From CAYSCW01 sp964429795 (GTDB lineage: Bacteria > Acidobacteriota > Aminicenantia > Aminicenantales > Aminicenantaceae): DNA of 64,000 bases. A program made the translations under genes and the position numbers. This document shows positions 17,490 through 25,768 of this stretch, in pieces. Position 1 is the stretch's first letter. Each line of letters opens with the position of its first letter. Where the stretch lies: assembly GCA_964429795.1 (NCBI GenBank), contig CAYSCW010000001.1:1-64000 (forward strand), in the 5' to 3' direction. The notes under the pieces were generated by a model. The model was not told the DNA's origin. It was given only the letters and a program-made list of their open reading frames with translations, and did no database searches.

Positions 17490-17623
17490 TAAGGAGAGAG
17501 TTTTTTCCTGCCTTTTTGTCTGCGCTGCTTGATGACACGCTGCCCACCCTTAGTTTTCATCCGGACGCGAAAACCGTGGGTCTTTTTCCTTCTTCGGTTG
17601 TTGGGTTGGTATGTTCTTTTCAT
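17489..17623 (-). CDS. rpmH: 50S ribosomal protein L34
   Basis: A 44-codon gene found by reading the minus strand upstream of rnpA. The translation starts MKRTYQPNNRRRKKTHGF and continues with RVRMKTKGGQRVI and a basic tail ending KKLSP, the canonical L34 sequence. An AAAGAG ribosome site lies upstream. It is the first gene of the rpmH-rnpA-yidD-yidC-jag unit and is preceded by a strong promoter. Confidence 0.96.
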   Translation of the reverse strand: MKRTYQPNNRRRKKTHGFRVRMKTKGGQRVIKQRRQKGRKKLSP

Positions 17624-17656
17624 TATCTCTTTGTAAATTTTTTGTTAAGAGAGAAT

Positions 17657-17685
17657 ATGTTAATAAACCTGACAATATCTGTCAA
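17657..17685 (-). promoter_or_regulatory. rpmH operon promoter
   Basis: Minus strand: TTGACA (17680-17685), a 17-base spacer and TAACAT (17657-17662), giving a start near 17650 and a leader of roughly 27 bases to the rpmH ATG at 17623. It is divergent from, and does not overlap, the carD promoter. Confidence 0.7.
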
Positions 17686-17714
17686 GCTTGAACACACACA
17701 TTCTGGGATAACAT

Positions 17715-17743
17715 TTGACTCTTGAGCAATAATTGAATATAAT
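17715..17743 (+). promoter_or_regulatory. carD-like gene promoter, predicted leaderless
   Basis: TTGACT (17715-17720), a 17-base spacer and a perfect TATAAT (17738-17743). The expected start is about 17750, while the ATG is at 17752. No Shine-Dalgarno sequence is present between the -10 and the ATG. Confidence 0.75.
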
Positions 17744-17751
17744 TACTGTCA

Positions 17752-18270
17752 ATGGATCTGTTCAAGACTGGAGATAAAATCTTTTATCCCAATCAGGGCC
17801 TTGGCATAATCGAGGATATCAAAGAACAGAGCTATTTCGGGGAAGATTTCAGAATTTACCATGTGAGAATCCTTAACAACAATACATTGGTTTTAATCCC
17901 CTCTTCCAACGCCAAAGAAATCGGTATCCGGAAACCAATCGCAGTAGATGATGTTGAAGAGATTTTTGAATTCATGAGAAACGGTCATGTCGATGTAACC
18001 ATGAACTGGAAGGGCAGATACAAAGAGCACCTTAACCTCATGAGATCAGGTTCCATCCTTGATATGGCCCTTGTCCTTAAGAGTCTCTATTATCTCAACC
18101 TGGTCAAGCCGCTATCTTTCCGAGAGAAAAAGATGATGGAGAAATCCAGGAATCTTATTGTCTCTGAGATATCAGAGGTCTCCTCTCTCCCTACTTTGGA
18201 AATCGAAAGAAAAGTCCTGCAAAACCTGTATCTCTGCTTTAAAGATATTCAGTCCAGATTAGATTCCTGA
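17752..18270 (+). CDS. CarD/CdnL-family transcriptional regulator
   Basis: RNA-polymerase-binding factor that stabilises open complexes, especially at rRNA and growth promoters. The 172 residues have an N-terminal Tudor-like RNAP-interaction domain (FKTGDKIFYPNQGLGIIEDI, about 4-23) and a C-terminal helical DNA-binding domain containing MNWKGRYKEHL and SFREKKMMEKSRNLIVSEI. The start is fixed by family alignment, since this module normally begins within a few residues of the N-terminus. That makes the absence of a 5' leader noteworthy. It stands alone, divergent from the rpmH operon. Confidence 0.88.
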   Translation: MDLFKTGDKIFYPNQGLGIIEDIKEQSYFGEDFRIYHVRILNNNTLVLIPSSNAKEIGIRKPIAVDDVEEIFEFMRNGHVDVTMNWKGRYKEHLNLMRSGSILDMALVLKSLYYLNLVKPLSFREKKMMEKSRNLIVSEISEVSSLPTLEIERKVLQNLYLCFKDIQSRLDS

Positions 18271-18429
18271 TCCTAAAGAATTCTGCTCCTTCCCACCCTT
18301 ATTCCTTTTTTTCTGACTGATCTTTTTCCCTCCAAAAAAAAGTATTTGGGACATACCCACTTTCTTGCCAAAAAGGAAGCAAAAGTTTTGTGGGTCACAG
18401 GTATCAAAGGGCTCTTTTTGCTCAGAAAA
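18271..18429. other. Intergenic stretch after carD with ACCCAC/GTGGGT dyad
   Basis: No gene is recognised. An inverted repeat ACCCAC (18355-18360) / GTGGGT (18390-18395) encloses a purine- and pyrimidine-rich loop. A 62-codon minus-strand frame covers the stretch but has no ribosome site and a low-complexity, Lys/Phe-rich translation, so I do not call it. Confidence 0.4.
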
Positions 18430-18934
18430 TGAATTATTTCGGACCATGATTACTTGTCTTTGGGTTAAGTCGCTTGAGAGAAGTGCATCCTTGCAGGGAA
18501 TATTGGATATTGTGCTTTCTGCTGACTTCTTCTGACTACCTGTTTACAATGGGAGGATGGATAAGGTGGAAGGTTCCATACATGCCAATGAGCGGTTGCA
18601 TATTTTATTTAAAATGAATAACTTAACACAGCAAGGCTTGTTAAGGCCTCTTTTTTGTTCATGAATGTGCTGAGAGAACTCATGTATTGTCAAAGACAGA
18701 ATCTCCATCTAAGAATGGTACGGGAGGCTTGCGCTTGATTTGCCAGAGAAGTCAGGGTACACTATTTTAGCTGGCTATTTTCTCAATGAGGACGGTAAAA
18801 TTCCCCACAAAGGCATGTCTTTAATCTGTGGAGATCATAAGCTGACTGTAGAGAAGACGAGCAAGCAGCATATCAGTCTGCTCAGGACAGAGCTTAATGA
18901 AGAGAACTTAGATGAGAGTCATAGCCAAAAATAG
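18430..18934 (+). pseudogene. Decayed CorC/HlyC-type (CBS plus transporter-associated domain) gene
   Basis: Pieces in three frames line up in the order of a CorC/HlyC-family protein. They are: RTMITCLWV with SLQGILDIVLSA (18440-18530, first CBS); LPVYNGRMDKVEGSIHA continuing to ILFKMNN and LLRPLF (about 18532-18655, second CBS); LRELMYCQRQNLHLRMV (about 18667-18720); and LDLPEKSGYTILAGYFLNED through HISLLRTEL (18734-18890, the CorC_HlyC C-terminal domain). Frameshifts separate the pieces, and the stretch normally containing DEYGG...TLEDILEE is missing. The last frame runs into smpB. The function (CNNM/CorC-like ion transport or membrane-protein partner) is lost in this copy. Confidence 0.68.
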
Positions 18935-19361
18935 AAAAGCCTTCTTTGATTACCAAATATTGGAGAATCTAGAGGCAGGAATATCCTTGATGGGGAGTGA
19001 AGTCAAATCGATTAGGGAAGGAGGAGTGAGTCTTAAGGAGAGTTATGCGGAGATCAAGGACGGAGAAGTTTTTCTTCTCAATTGCCACATAAGTCCTTAC
19101 GAGGCTTCCAACCGATTCAATCATGAACCGCTCAGAGAGCGAAAGCTTCTGCTTCATCGTCAAGAAATTAAGCGGCTCACAGGCAAGGTAAAGGAGAAAG
19201 GCTTTACTCTGATACCGACAAAGATACTTATCAACGATAAGGGAAAGATCAAAGTGGAGATTGCTCTGGCTAAAGGGAAGAAGACTTACCAGAAAAGAGA
19301 AGCGATAAGAGAGAGGGATCGCGAAAGGGAGATGAGAGCTGAACTAAAAAAGTGGAGATAA
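18912..19361 (+). CDS. smpB: SsrA-binding protein SmpB
   Basis: Delivers tmRNA to stalled ribosomes for trans-translation. The 149 residues show the SmpB barrel: NRKAFFDYQILENLEAGISL, then GSEVKSIREGGVSLKESYAEI (about 28-48) and FLLNCHISPYE. The C-terminal tail is basic and helical, with YQKREAIRERDRERE. The start lies inside the end of the decayed CorC frame. Its 3' end overlaps pdxA, on the other strand, by 18 bases. No tmRNA gene is seen in the window. Confidence 0.95.
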   Translation: MRVIAKNRKAFFDYQILENLEAGISLMGSEVKSIREGGVSLKESYAEIKDGEVFLLNCHISPYEASNRFNHEPLRERKLLLHRQEIKRLTGKVKEKGFTLIPTKILINDKGKIKVEIALAKGKKTYQKREAIRERDREREMRAELKKWR

Positions 19362-20324
19362 GAGGCAAGCTAGCTCGATAGATTTGATCATACTCTGGGG
19401 ATTAGCTTTCCCCTTTCCCGCGATATCAAAAGCCGTGCCATGGTCAGGAGAGGTGCGGATAAAAGGCAGGCCCAATGTCAGGTTCACGCCATCATCGAAG
19501 GCTGCTAATTTGAAGGGAATGAGGCCCTGGTCATGGTAGAGAGCGACGACTATTTTATCCGGGCAGTTTAGTGCCTTTCGGAAAACGATGTCAGGAGGGA
19601 ACGGACCGCTGATATTCACTCCTTGTTGTTGTGCCTTACGGATAGCGGGTATAATCTCATCCTTCTCTTCGCCTCCCAATAGTCCATCTTCTCCAGCGTG
19701 AGGATTCAGTCCAGCGACCAAAAAATTAAATGTTTTAGATTGTATGTCCTTCAAATTTTGATTGAGATGGAGGAAGAACTCCAAGAGATGTTTTTTTTTG
19801 ATTCTCTTTAAGGATTCTCTCAGGGGCAGATGATGGGAGAAAAGGGCCACTTTTAATCTATCCGACCAGAAGGTCATGATAGCCTGAGGATATTCGCGGC
19901 TCAAAAAATCTGTGTGTCCAGATAGACGGATGCCAGCCATATTCCAGGATTTCTTTGATACCGGGGCAGTGACCAAGGCTTGTATTGTTCCTTCAGTAGC
20001 TGCTTTGACAGCTTCTTCGAAGAAGAGAAACGAGGCTTTACCGTTTGCTTTGAAGGAAGCGCCTTTTTTTACCTCCTTTAATAGAGGAGTTGAGACTTCC
20101 CAGAGGGAGAGTGGAGAGAGGGACGAAGAGGACTGTCTTTTAAAAGGAGGAATGTTGAGATTCAATCCTAAATCTTGTTTCTCTTTATCCAATACCAGAG
20201 AGGAGCCAAAGATGATGTAATGAGCTTTGGGTAGAGAATGGAGGCGGGCGAAAGCTTTGAGGATAATTTCAGGTCCGATTCCCCCGGGATCCCCAAGAGT
20301 AATCCCAATCTTGGGAAGGGTCAT
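19344..20324 (-). CDS. pdxA: 4-hydroxythreonine-4-phosphate dehydrogenase
   Basis: NAD-dependent oxidative decarboxylase of the DXP-dependent vitamin B6 pathway. The 326 residues begin KIGITLGDPGGIGPEI and contain TAPVSKKSW, SGHTDFL with a metal-binding His, YHDQGLIPFKL and TSPDHGTAFDIAGKG, all conserved in PdxA. PdxA2 paralogues that act on D-threonate are similar, but the motifs do not separate them by eye. It overlaps the Hfq-like gene by 4 bases and is convergent with smpB. Confidence 0.92.
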   Translation of the reverse strand: MTLPKIGITLGDPGGIGPEIILKAFARLHSLPKAHYIIFGSSLVLDKEKQDLGLNLNIPPFKRQSSSSLSPLSLWEVSTPLLKEVKKGASFKANGKASFLFFEEAVKAATEGTIQALVTAPVSKKSWNMAGIRLSGHTDFLSREYPQAIMTFWSDRLKVALFSHHLPLRESLKRIKKKHLLEFFLHLNQNLKDIQSKTFNFLVAGLNPHAGEDGLLGGEEKDEIIPAIRKAQQQGVNISGPFPPDIVFRKALNCPDKIVVALYHDQGLIPFKLAAFDDGVNLTLGLPFIRTSPDHGTAFDIAGKGKANPQSMIKSIELACLLSPLF

Positions 20325-20659
20325 TTTTTATTCTTCTTGCTTAAAGACTGGGCTTCTTTAGAGGCCTTTTTTTCGTTGAGTTTATAGAGATATTTTATGT
20401 TGTTCTTGTAGATCAAAAGGTTTGGAGCGTCATCTCTGTTGAGTTTGATGCAGTTCTTGTCATACCATTCAATATATCCCTCGATGGTCTCTCCGTCTGC
20501 GAAAACCACGGCCATTGGAGTTTTTTTGTTCATCTGTTTGAGATAGTAGTAATTCTCTGCGAATGTTTCAAAAGGAGGATGGGATTTCTTCTTTTGCGAT
20601 TCACGGCTCATCTTTTCTTTGATCTCAGAAAAATTGGGTCTTATGAGTCTCCTGTTCAT
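20321..20659 (-). CDS. Hfq-like Sm-fold RNA chaperone
   Basis: 112 residues with an Sm/Hfq-like core at about 35-95: ENYYYLKQMNKKTPMAVVF, DGETIEGYIEWYDKNCIKL, then NLLIYKNNIKYLY, where the last segment corresponds to the Sm2 strand. Divergent Hfq-like proteins of this kind occur in Acidobacteriota-type genomes. The N-terminus is basic and the C-terminal tail Lys-rich. The canonical Hfq YKHA is replaced by YKNN, so the classical proximal-face RNA site is altered. It is translationally coupled to pdxA. Role in sRNA regulation is inferred. Confidence 0.72.
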   Translation of the reverse strand: MNRRLIRPNFSEIKEKMSRESQKKKSHPPFETFAENYYYLKQMNKKTPMAVVFADGETIEGYIEWYDKNCIKLNRDDAPNLLIYKNNIKYLYKLNEKKASKEAQSLSKKNKK

Positions 20660-20718
20660 GTTGTTTTTCTCCCAGGTTCAAGGTTGAAAGAAGTTATCGG
20701 AGCTTATATTTGACATTT

Positions 20719-20747
20719 ATATTAACATTTTTTTTTGTAAATTTCAA
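20719..20747 (-). promoter_or_regulatory. Promoter of hfq-like/pdxA unit
   Basis: Minus strand: TTGAAA (20742-20747), a 17-base spacer that includes an A-run, and TAATAT (20719-20724), about 60 bases upstream of the Hfq-like ATG. Confidence 0.6.
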
Positions 20748-20887
20748 GTGAACGAATCGAGAGCAGCCCCTTTTCTCCGAAGGGAATTTTCCAGCTCTCC
20801 GTCTGTCTTGAGAGGGGCGGAAAAGGCAGAGACTTCGTTAGGGTAGTTGTTGCCATCTTATATTCAAACCTCCATCTTATGGGAAGA

Positions 20888-22447
20888 TTATTTATCGGGC
20901 GTTTTATAGGAGATGTTTTTCTTCTCCAGTGTGGTCCCTAAGACCCTGTCCAAAAGAGCTAAGGAAAGATTGTAGTCTATGATGGCCTTCAGCTCTGTAG
21001 CGAGGGCGTTGGCCAGATCGCTCTGATATTGGAGGACAAAATAGTTGGTGGTGAGTCCAACTTTGAGCTTTTCTTCTTCTGCTTCCAGTTTTTTTTCTGC
21101 CAGCTCCCTGGCGATTTTACGTGCCTGAACGCGTTTATAATTCGTCTCTAAATCCCTCAGAGCGTTTTTGATCTCCAGGTAGGCCTGCTGTTCTTGATTT
21201 TTTAGCTGGAGCGTTGTCTGTTCCTTCCCCACACTGGCCTGCGCATAGGCTGCACGTGAGATAATAGTGTTGAGAGGGATGGAAAGAGTGAAGCCCACGG
21301 TCCAATTCTTGTATTTGAAGTTGAAGGCATCCTTTAAAGCGGCAGAAGATTTTCCGGGAATGGTGGCTATGGGATCACCAAAAGGGATGCCTGGAGGATA
21401 GACGATTTGGGTGCCCGAAACCCCCGGACTCCAGTAGGAAGCCTCAAATCTCAGGTCAGGAAGAAGCTGGTTTTTGGCATAGCTGATGTCCAGCTCATTA
21501 TTCTTCAGCTCGATCCTTGTCTGCTCCAGGTCAGGGCGTTTTTCCATAGCGATCCGGAGAGCTTCGTCCAGGGTGATCTCCCTTTTTAGGTATGCTGGCT
21601 TGTCTTTGGGAATAACCTTTACTAACTCGACTTCATTTTCTTCGGCAGCTAAATTTATGATTGTCTTAAGCTGGTCTTCGTTACTCTCAACCAGGGCTTC
21701 CGTTTCGAGAACTTCCGCCTCCCTTGTGGCCACCTGCTCTCTGGCACTCAAGATTTCGATGGGAGCCAAAGTGCCCACTTCCACAGCTTTTCTATTTTTT
21801 TCCAGCAGATCCTGGGCTAATTGAAGAGACTGTCTTTTCACCTTGAGAAATTCGATGCTGTAAACCAGGTTCCAGTAAGCCTGCTCCACGCTGTAGATGG
21901 TATTGAGGAGGGTGCCCTTGAATTGGCTTTCAGAGATATCTCTCCTGTTTTGAGCGATGAGGATTTCTCTGCGGCTTGTCTTGAAGCCGAAGTTTTTAAG
22001 CAATGGTTGGGTAAAATCAAAGGTGAGAGTGCTTCCATAGCGGGGATTAATGGTCTGAAAACTTCGGTTTGTATCATTTTTGTAGCCATTAAGAGCGACA
22101 GAGAAGCTGCCTCCTGTTGGAATGAGTTGTGAAAGCTGCATGGAATAGCTGTTGTAGGTTGTGGAGACTTGGTCCTCGGCATCAAGCCATGAATAGGAAG
22201 CCTCATTGGTGTCTCTTTTATTGTAGCTCATGGATAAGCTCGGCATGAATTTTTCATTAGCCAGAGAGACTGAAATATCGGCAAGCTCAGGGCTGAGAAC
22301 ACTTACAGCCAGGCCAAGATTGTTTTCCATCGCTTTGAGGATGCAGTCCTCAAGGGAAAGGGAGAGGGTCTTTTCCTGCTGGCCAGGAAGACTGGCTGTG
22401 ATACAGAAAACAATGAAGACAAAAATGGCAAGAACTCGTTTAATCAT
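20888..22447 (-). CDS. TolC-family outer membrane efflux protein
   Basis: Outer membrane channel for the MacAB-type pump encoded upstream on the same strand. The protein of about 519 residues has a signal peptide (KRVLAIFVFIVFCITASLPGQ) and the two long alpha-helical repeats of the OEP family, with LAQDLLEKNRKAVEVGTLAPIE in the first repeat and EKLKVGLTTNYFVLQYQSDLA in the second. I start at the ATG preceded by AAGGAGGATCC; an upstream frame extension of 11 codons lacks support. It is the last gene of the sigma-factor operon. Confidence 0.9.
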   Translation of the reverse strand: MIKRVLAIFVFIVFCITASLPGQQEKTLSLSLEDCILKAMENNLGLAVSVLSPELADISVSLANEKFMPSLSMSYNKRDTNEASYSWLDAEDQVSTTYNSYSMQLSQLIPTGGSFSVALNGYKNDTNRSFQTINPRYGSTLTFDFTQPLLKNFGFKTSRREILIAQNRRDISESQFKGTLLNTIYSVEQAYWNLVYSIEFLKVKRQSLQLAQDLLEKNRKAVEVGTLAPIEILSAREQVATREAEVLETEALVESNEDQLKTIINLAAEENEVELVKVIPKDKPAYLKREITLDEALRIAMEKRPDLEQTRIELKNNELDISYAKNQLLPDLRFEASYWSPGVSGTQIVYPPGIPFGDPIATIPGKSSAALKDAFNFKYKNWTVGFTLSIPLNTIISRAAYAQASVGKEQTTLQLKNQEQQAYLEIKNALRDLETNYKRVQARKIARELAEKKLEAEEEKLKVGLTTNYFVLQYQSDLANALATELKAIIDYNLSLALLDRVLGTTLEKKNISYKTPDK

Positions 22448-22476
22448 TTGGATCCTCCTTAAAGCACATGCTTTCA

Positions 22477-23691
22477 TCATTCATATCTTAATGCTTCGAT
22501 GGGATCGAGCTTCGAAGCCTTGCGAGCGGGATAAAACCCGAAAAATATTCCTACAGATCCGGAAAAGATAAAGGCGAGAGCGATTGCTCCTAATGAGACA
22601 AGTGTTTGCCAGCCGGCAAAGTGAGAGATCAACCTTGAGGTGAGCACGCCCACAACGATTCCTAGAATTCCTCCCAGCACACTGAGCACCACCGCCTCTG
22701 TCAGGAACTGCAGGAGGATATCCTTTTCTCGCGCTCCAACCGACATCCGGATGCCGATTTCCCTGATTCTTTCGGTGACGGAGACGAGCATGATGTTCAT
22801 AATCCCGATTCCGCCGACAAGAAGAGAGACAGAGGCAATGCCTCCCAGAAGGATGGTGAGAATCCGGGTGCTCTCTTCCGCACTCTCGGCGATTTCGGAC
22901 CAATTCCTAACATTAAAATCATCCTCTGCACCAGGAGCAATTCGGTGCCTGACTCTGAGCAAGTCCTCGATTTGTTCCTTGGCCTCTAGGGTTGAAGCCA
23001 TGGATGTGGCCGAGACATCTATGGATTGGATATAGTCAATGCCAAGGAACCTTTTCTGGGCTGTTATGTAGGGAATGGCGATCATATCGTCGCGGTTGAA
23101 AAAGCCAGATTCTCCTTTTTTCTCCAGAACGCCTATAACCCGGAAAGGGATTTTTCCGATCCGGATAATCTGGCTGATAGGATCCTCTCCTTCGAAGAGA
23201 TTCTCATTCACCTCGCTGCCCAAGACAGCAACTTTAGTGCCCACTCTGGCCATGTTCTCATCAAAAAAAACGCCCTCCTCTACCTTCCAGTTTCTGATTT
23301 CAGGGAATTTGGCGCCCACACCCTGGATGGATGTGTTCCAGTTCTTATTCCTGTAAACTGTTTGGGCTCTTGTGGAGACATTGGGAGAGACATATCGCAC
23401 TGCATTACATTGTTCAAGGATGGCTTTGGCATCGCTTTCTTTGAGAGTGTTATAGCTGCCTACTCCGCTTTGAACGCCGCGAAAAGATTGACTTCCCGGG
23501 CGAACAAAGAGGAGGTTGCTCCCCATAGAGTTGAATCTTTCCTCAACCGCACTCTTTGCTCCTTGTCCGATACTGACCATGGCGATCACGGCTCCCACCC
23601 CGATGATGATCCCTAAGGCTGTCAGAAAGGAGCGCATTTTATTCCGGGTTAAAGCTCTTAAAGAGACACGAATCGTTCTCAGTATATTCAT
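22477..23691 (-). CDS. MacB-type ABC transporter permease
   Basis: Inner membrane component of a mechanotransmission ABC pump. The 404 residues have one N-terminal membrane helix (MRSFLTALGIIIGVGAVIAMV), a large periplasmic MacB_PCD domain (about 45-270) and an FtsX domain with three C-terminal helices around ILLGGIASVSLLVGGIGIMNIM. This is the MacB topology with the ATPase on a separate gene. It is followed by tolC and preceded by the ATPase gene with a 3-base gap. Confidence 0.92.
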   Translation of the reverse strand: MNILRTIRVSLRALTRNKMRSFLTALGIIIGVGAVIAMVSIGQGAKSAVEERFNSMGSNLLFVRPGSQSFRGVQSGVGSYNTLKESDAKAILEQCNAVRYVSPNVSTRAQTVYRNKNWNTSIQGVGAKFPEIRNWKVEEGVFFDENMARVGTKVAVLGSEVNENLFEGEDPISQIIRIGKIPFRVIGVLEKKGESGFFNRDDMIAIPYITAQKRFLGIDYIQSIDVSATSMASTLEAKEQIEDLLRVRHRIAPGAEDDFNVRNWSEIAESAEESTRILTILLGGIASVSLLVGGIGIMNIMLVSVTERIREIGIRMSVGAREKDILLQFLTEAVVLSVLGGILGIVVGVLTSRLISHFAGWQTLVSLGAIALAFIFSGSVGIFFGFYPARKASKLDPIEALRYE

Positions 23692-23694
23692 TGC

Positions 23695-24387
23695 CTACTC
23701 CTTTTCTTCCCTGATGATCTGTCCGTCGCGGAGATAGATTCTGTGGTGAGCCACCTGGGCGATTTCTGGATCATGGGTGACCAGAATGACGGTGATATTC
23801 TTCTCTTGGTTGAGCCTTGTGAAGACATCCATGATTTCCTCTCCGGTTTTGGTGTCCAAGTTGCCTGTGGGTTCGTCTGCTAGAAGGAGGGAGGGATTGT
23901 TGACCAAAGATCGGGCTATGGCCACTCTCTGTTGTTCTCCGCCTGAAAGCTGGTTTGTGCGGTGGTTTTCCCTGCCTTTCAAGCCCACTGCAGAGAGGGC
24001 TTGCAAGGCAAGCTCCTTCGCTTTTTTGCTGGGGACCTTGGAATAAAGAAGCGGGAGTTCGGTGTTTTCAAGGGCGGTGGTTCGGGAGAGCAGGTTAAAA
24101 GTCTGAAAGACAAACCCTATTTTTTCGTTACGAATTCGCGCTAATTTATTCTTGTCGAAGGTAGAGATTTCCTCTTTTTCCAGATAATACAATCCTTCTG
24201 TCGGTTTATCTAAGCAACCGATGATGTTCATCAGGGTTGACTTCCCTGATCCTGAAGGTCCCATCACAGCCAAAAACTCGCCGGCCTTGATGCTGTAGGT
24301 GATCCCTCTTAAGGCATGGACCCGGGTTTCTCCCACTTTGTAGACTTTGGTCATATTCTCAAGCTGGATGATTATGTTGTTTTCCAT
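23695..24387 (-). CDS. MacB/LolD-type ABC transporter ATP-binding protein
   Basis: Cytosolic ATPase (230 residues) of the same pump. It carries Walker A GPSGSGKST (about residues 43-51), Q-loop VFQTFNLL, signature LSGGEQQR (about 142-149), Walker B SLLLADEPTGNLD and the H-loop VTHD. The close match to the LolD/MacB/FtsE subgroup fits the adjacent FtsX-type permease. It probably exports a large envelope substrate rather than translocating through the membrane. Confidence 0.94.
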   Translation of the reverse strand: MENNIIIQLENMTKVYKVGETRVHALRGITYSIKAGEFLAVMGPSGSGKSTLMNIIGCLDKPTEGLYYLEKEEISTFDKNKLARIRNEKIGFVFQTFNLLSRTTALENTELPLLYSKVPSKKAKELALQALSAVGLKGRENHRTNQLSGGEQQRVAIARSLVNNPSLLLADEPTGNLDTKTGEEIMDVFTRLNQEKNITVILVTHDPEIAQVAHHRIYLRDGQIIREEKE

Positions 24388-24429
24388 TTTTCTCTTCTCT
24401 TCGGTGGATTTCCCATTGAAGCAGCGATG

Positions 24430-25767
24430 CTAACGTCTGAAAAACATCATTCCTCTTCTTTGCGAGGAATCGGCATTGCTGTTACTGCCTGAAGATATCC
24501 CCGTCAGGACAAGCTGGCCCTCTTTTAGGTTGCCCCGGGCAACCTCAGTGTAGCTGTTATCTGTGACTCCTGTTTTGATAAAAACGGGGCGGAGTTTTCC
24601 TCCTTCCTCCTCTATCCAAACTCTAGGTAGTTGGCTGAATCGTTCCGACTGAGAACCAAGGACACCCTGGGTGAGGCCTTGGGGCAGTTTCTGCCCTCCT
24701 TCTCTCTCTCTTTTCTGCTTGGAGGCAGCATCAGGGGTTGCAGTTTGGCGTCTGGCCATCATTTCCTCTCGCATATTTTCCATGATTTTTCTCATCTCTT
24801 CGGGGGAAAGTGTCGGGGTGAATCGCAGGGCTGCATTGGGGACTTTGAGCACATTTTTTGCCTCCCCGATGATGATGGATACAGTAGCTGTCATCCCTGG
24901 CCTTAGTTTCATCTCAGGATTGTCCACTTCCACTATGGTGGTGTAGGTGACCACGTTCTGGATGATTTCAGGAGAGTATCTGACTTGAGTGACTGTTCCG
25001 GTGAATTTCTCATCAGGAAAGGCGTCGACTGTGAAGCGAGCCTGCTGCTCTTCCTTGATTTTGCCTATGTCGGCCTCATCCACACTGCATTCCACCCGCA
25101 TCTTGCTCAAATCGTTAGCGATCTCGAAGAGGACAGGTGCCTGAAAGCTGGCTGCCACTGTCTGGCCGACATTGACGTTGCGGGAGATGACGATCCCGTC
25201 GATGGGCGAGTGGATAACTGTGTAAGCCAGATCCACTTTGCTTGACTCCAGTTGGCTCTCGGCCTGCTCCAGGCGGGCTTCAGCGGATTTGAGGTCGGCT
25301 GCAGAGTTGTAATATTCTGTTTCTGCGGATTCTTTTTCCTCATAAGAAATCAATTCTTTTTGGAAAAGCTCCATGGCGCGGTCGTATTTCTTCTTGATGT
25401 TGTCTAGAGTGACATTAGCTTTTTCAAGAGATGCCTTGGCACTCTCGTAGTTGGCTTGGTTCTGTTGGACTCGGGTCAGATAAAGAGATTGGTCGAGCTC
25501 TGCCACCAGTTGACCTTTCTCGACCCGGGAGTTGAAGTCTGCATAGAGCTTCGCGATTCTCCCTGAGACTTGACTTCCTACCTCAACGGTGGTCACAGGA
25601 TTCAGGGATCCAGTGGTGACCACCACAGCTTCAATATCTCCCCTGGAAACCGGTTCTGTTTTGAATTTTGTGGATTGAGACCCGTTATGCCTAAAAAGAG
25701 TAAAAACGAGAACAATCCCAGCAATGACCACAAAGGTCACAACACTGATGACGATTCTCTTTTTCAT
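24430..25767 (-). CDS. MacA-type periplasmic adaptor
   Basis: Membrane fusion protein linking the MacB-type permease to TolC. The 445 residues include an N-terminal membrane anchor (VISVVTFVVIAGIVLVFTLF), a split lipoyl domain (VEVGSQVSGRIAKLYADF and IDGIVISRNVNVGQTV), a coiled-coil hairpin (about 95-185), a beta-barrel and a membrane-proximal domain. An insertion of about 60 residues rich in Met, Arg and Gln (about 335-395) precedes the last domain and is unusual. The C-terminal Ser/Asn-rich tail ends MMFFRR. Confidence 0.9.
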   Translation of the reverse strand: MKKRIVISVVTFVVIAGIVLVFTLFRHNGSQSTKFKTEPVSRGDIEAVVVTTGSLNPVTTVEVGSQVSGRIAKLYADFNSRVEKGQLVAELDQSLYLTRVQQNQANYESAKASLEKANVTLDNIKKKYDRAMELFQKELISYEEKESAETEYYNSAADLKSAEARLEQAESQLESSKVDLAYTVIHSPIDGIVISRNVNVGQTVAASFQAPVLFEIANDLSKMRVECSVDEADIGKIKEEQQARFTVDAFPDEKFTGTVTQVRYSPEIIQNVVTYTTIVEVDNPEMKLRPGMTATVSIIIGEAKNVLKVPNAALRFTPTLSPEEMRKIMENMREEMMARRQTATPDAASKQKREREGGQKLPQGLTQGVLGSQSERFSQLPRVWIEEEGGKLRPVFIKTGVTDNSYTEVARGNLKEGQLVLTGISSGSNSNADSSQRRGMMFFRR

Positions 25768-25768
25768 C

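Noticed and set aside
18259..18447. 62-codon minus-strand frame after carD
   Set aside because: Low-complexity Lys/Phe-rich translation with no ribosome site, overlapping the carD end and the CorC remnant.
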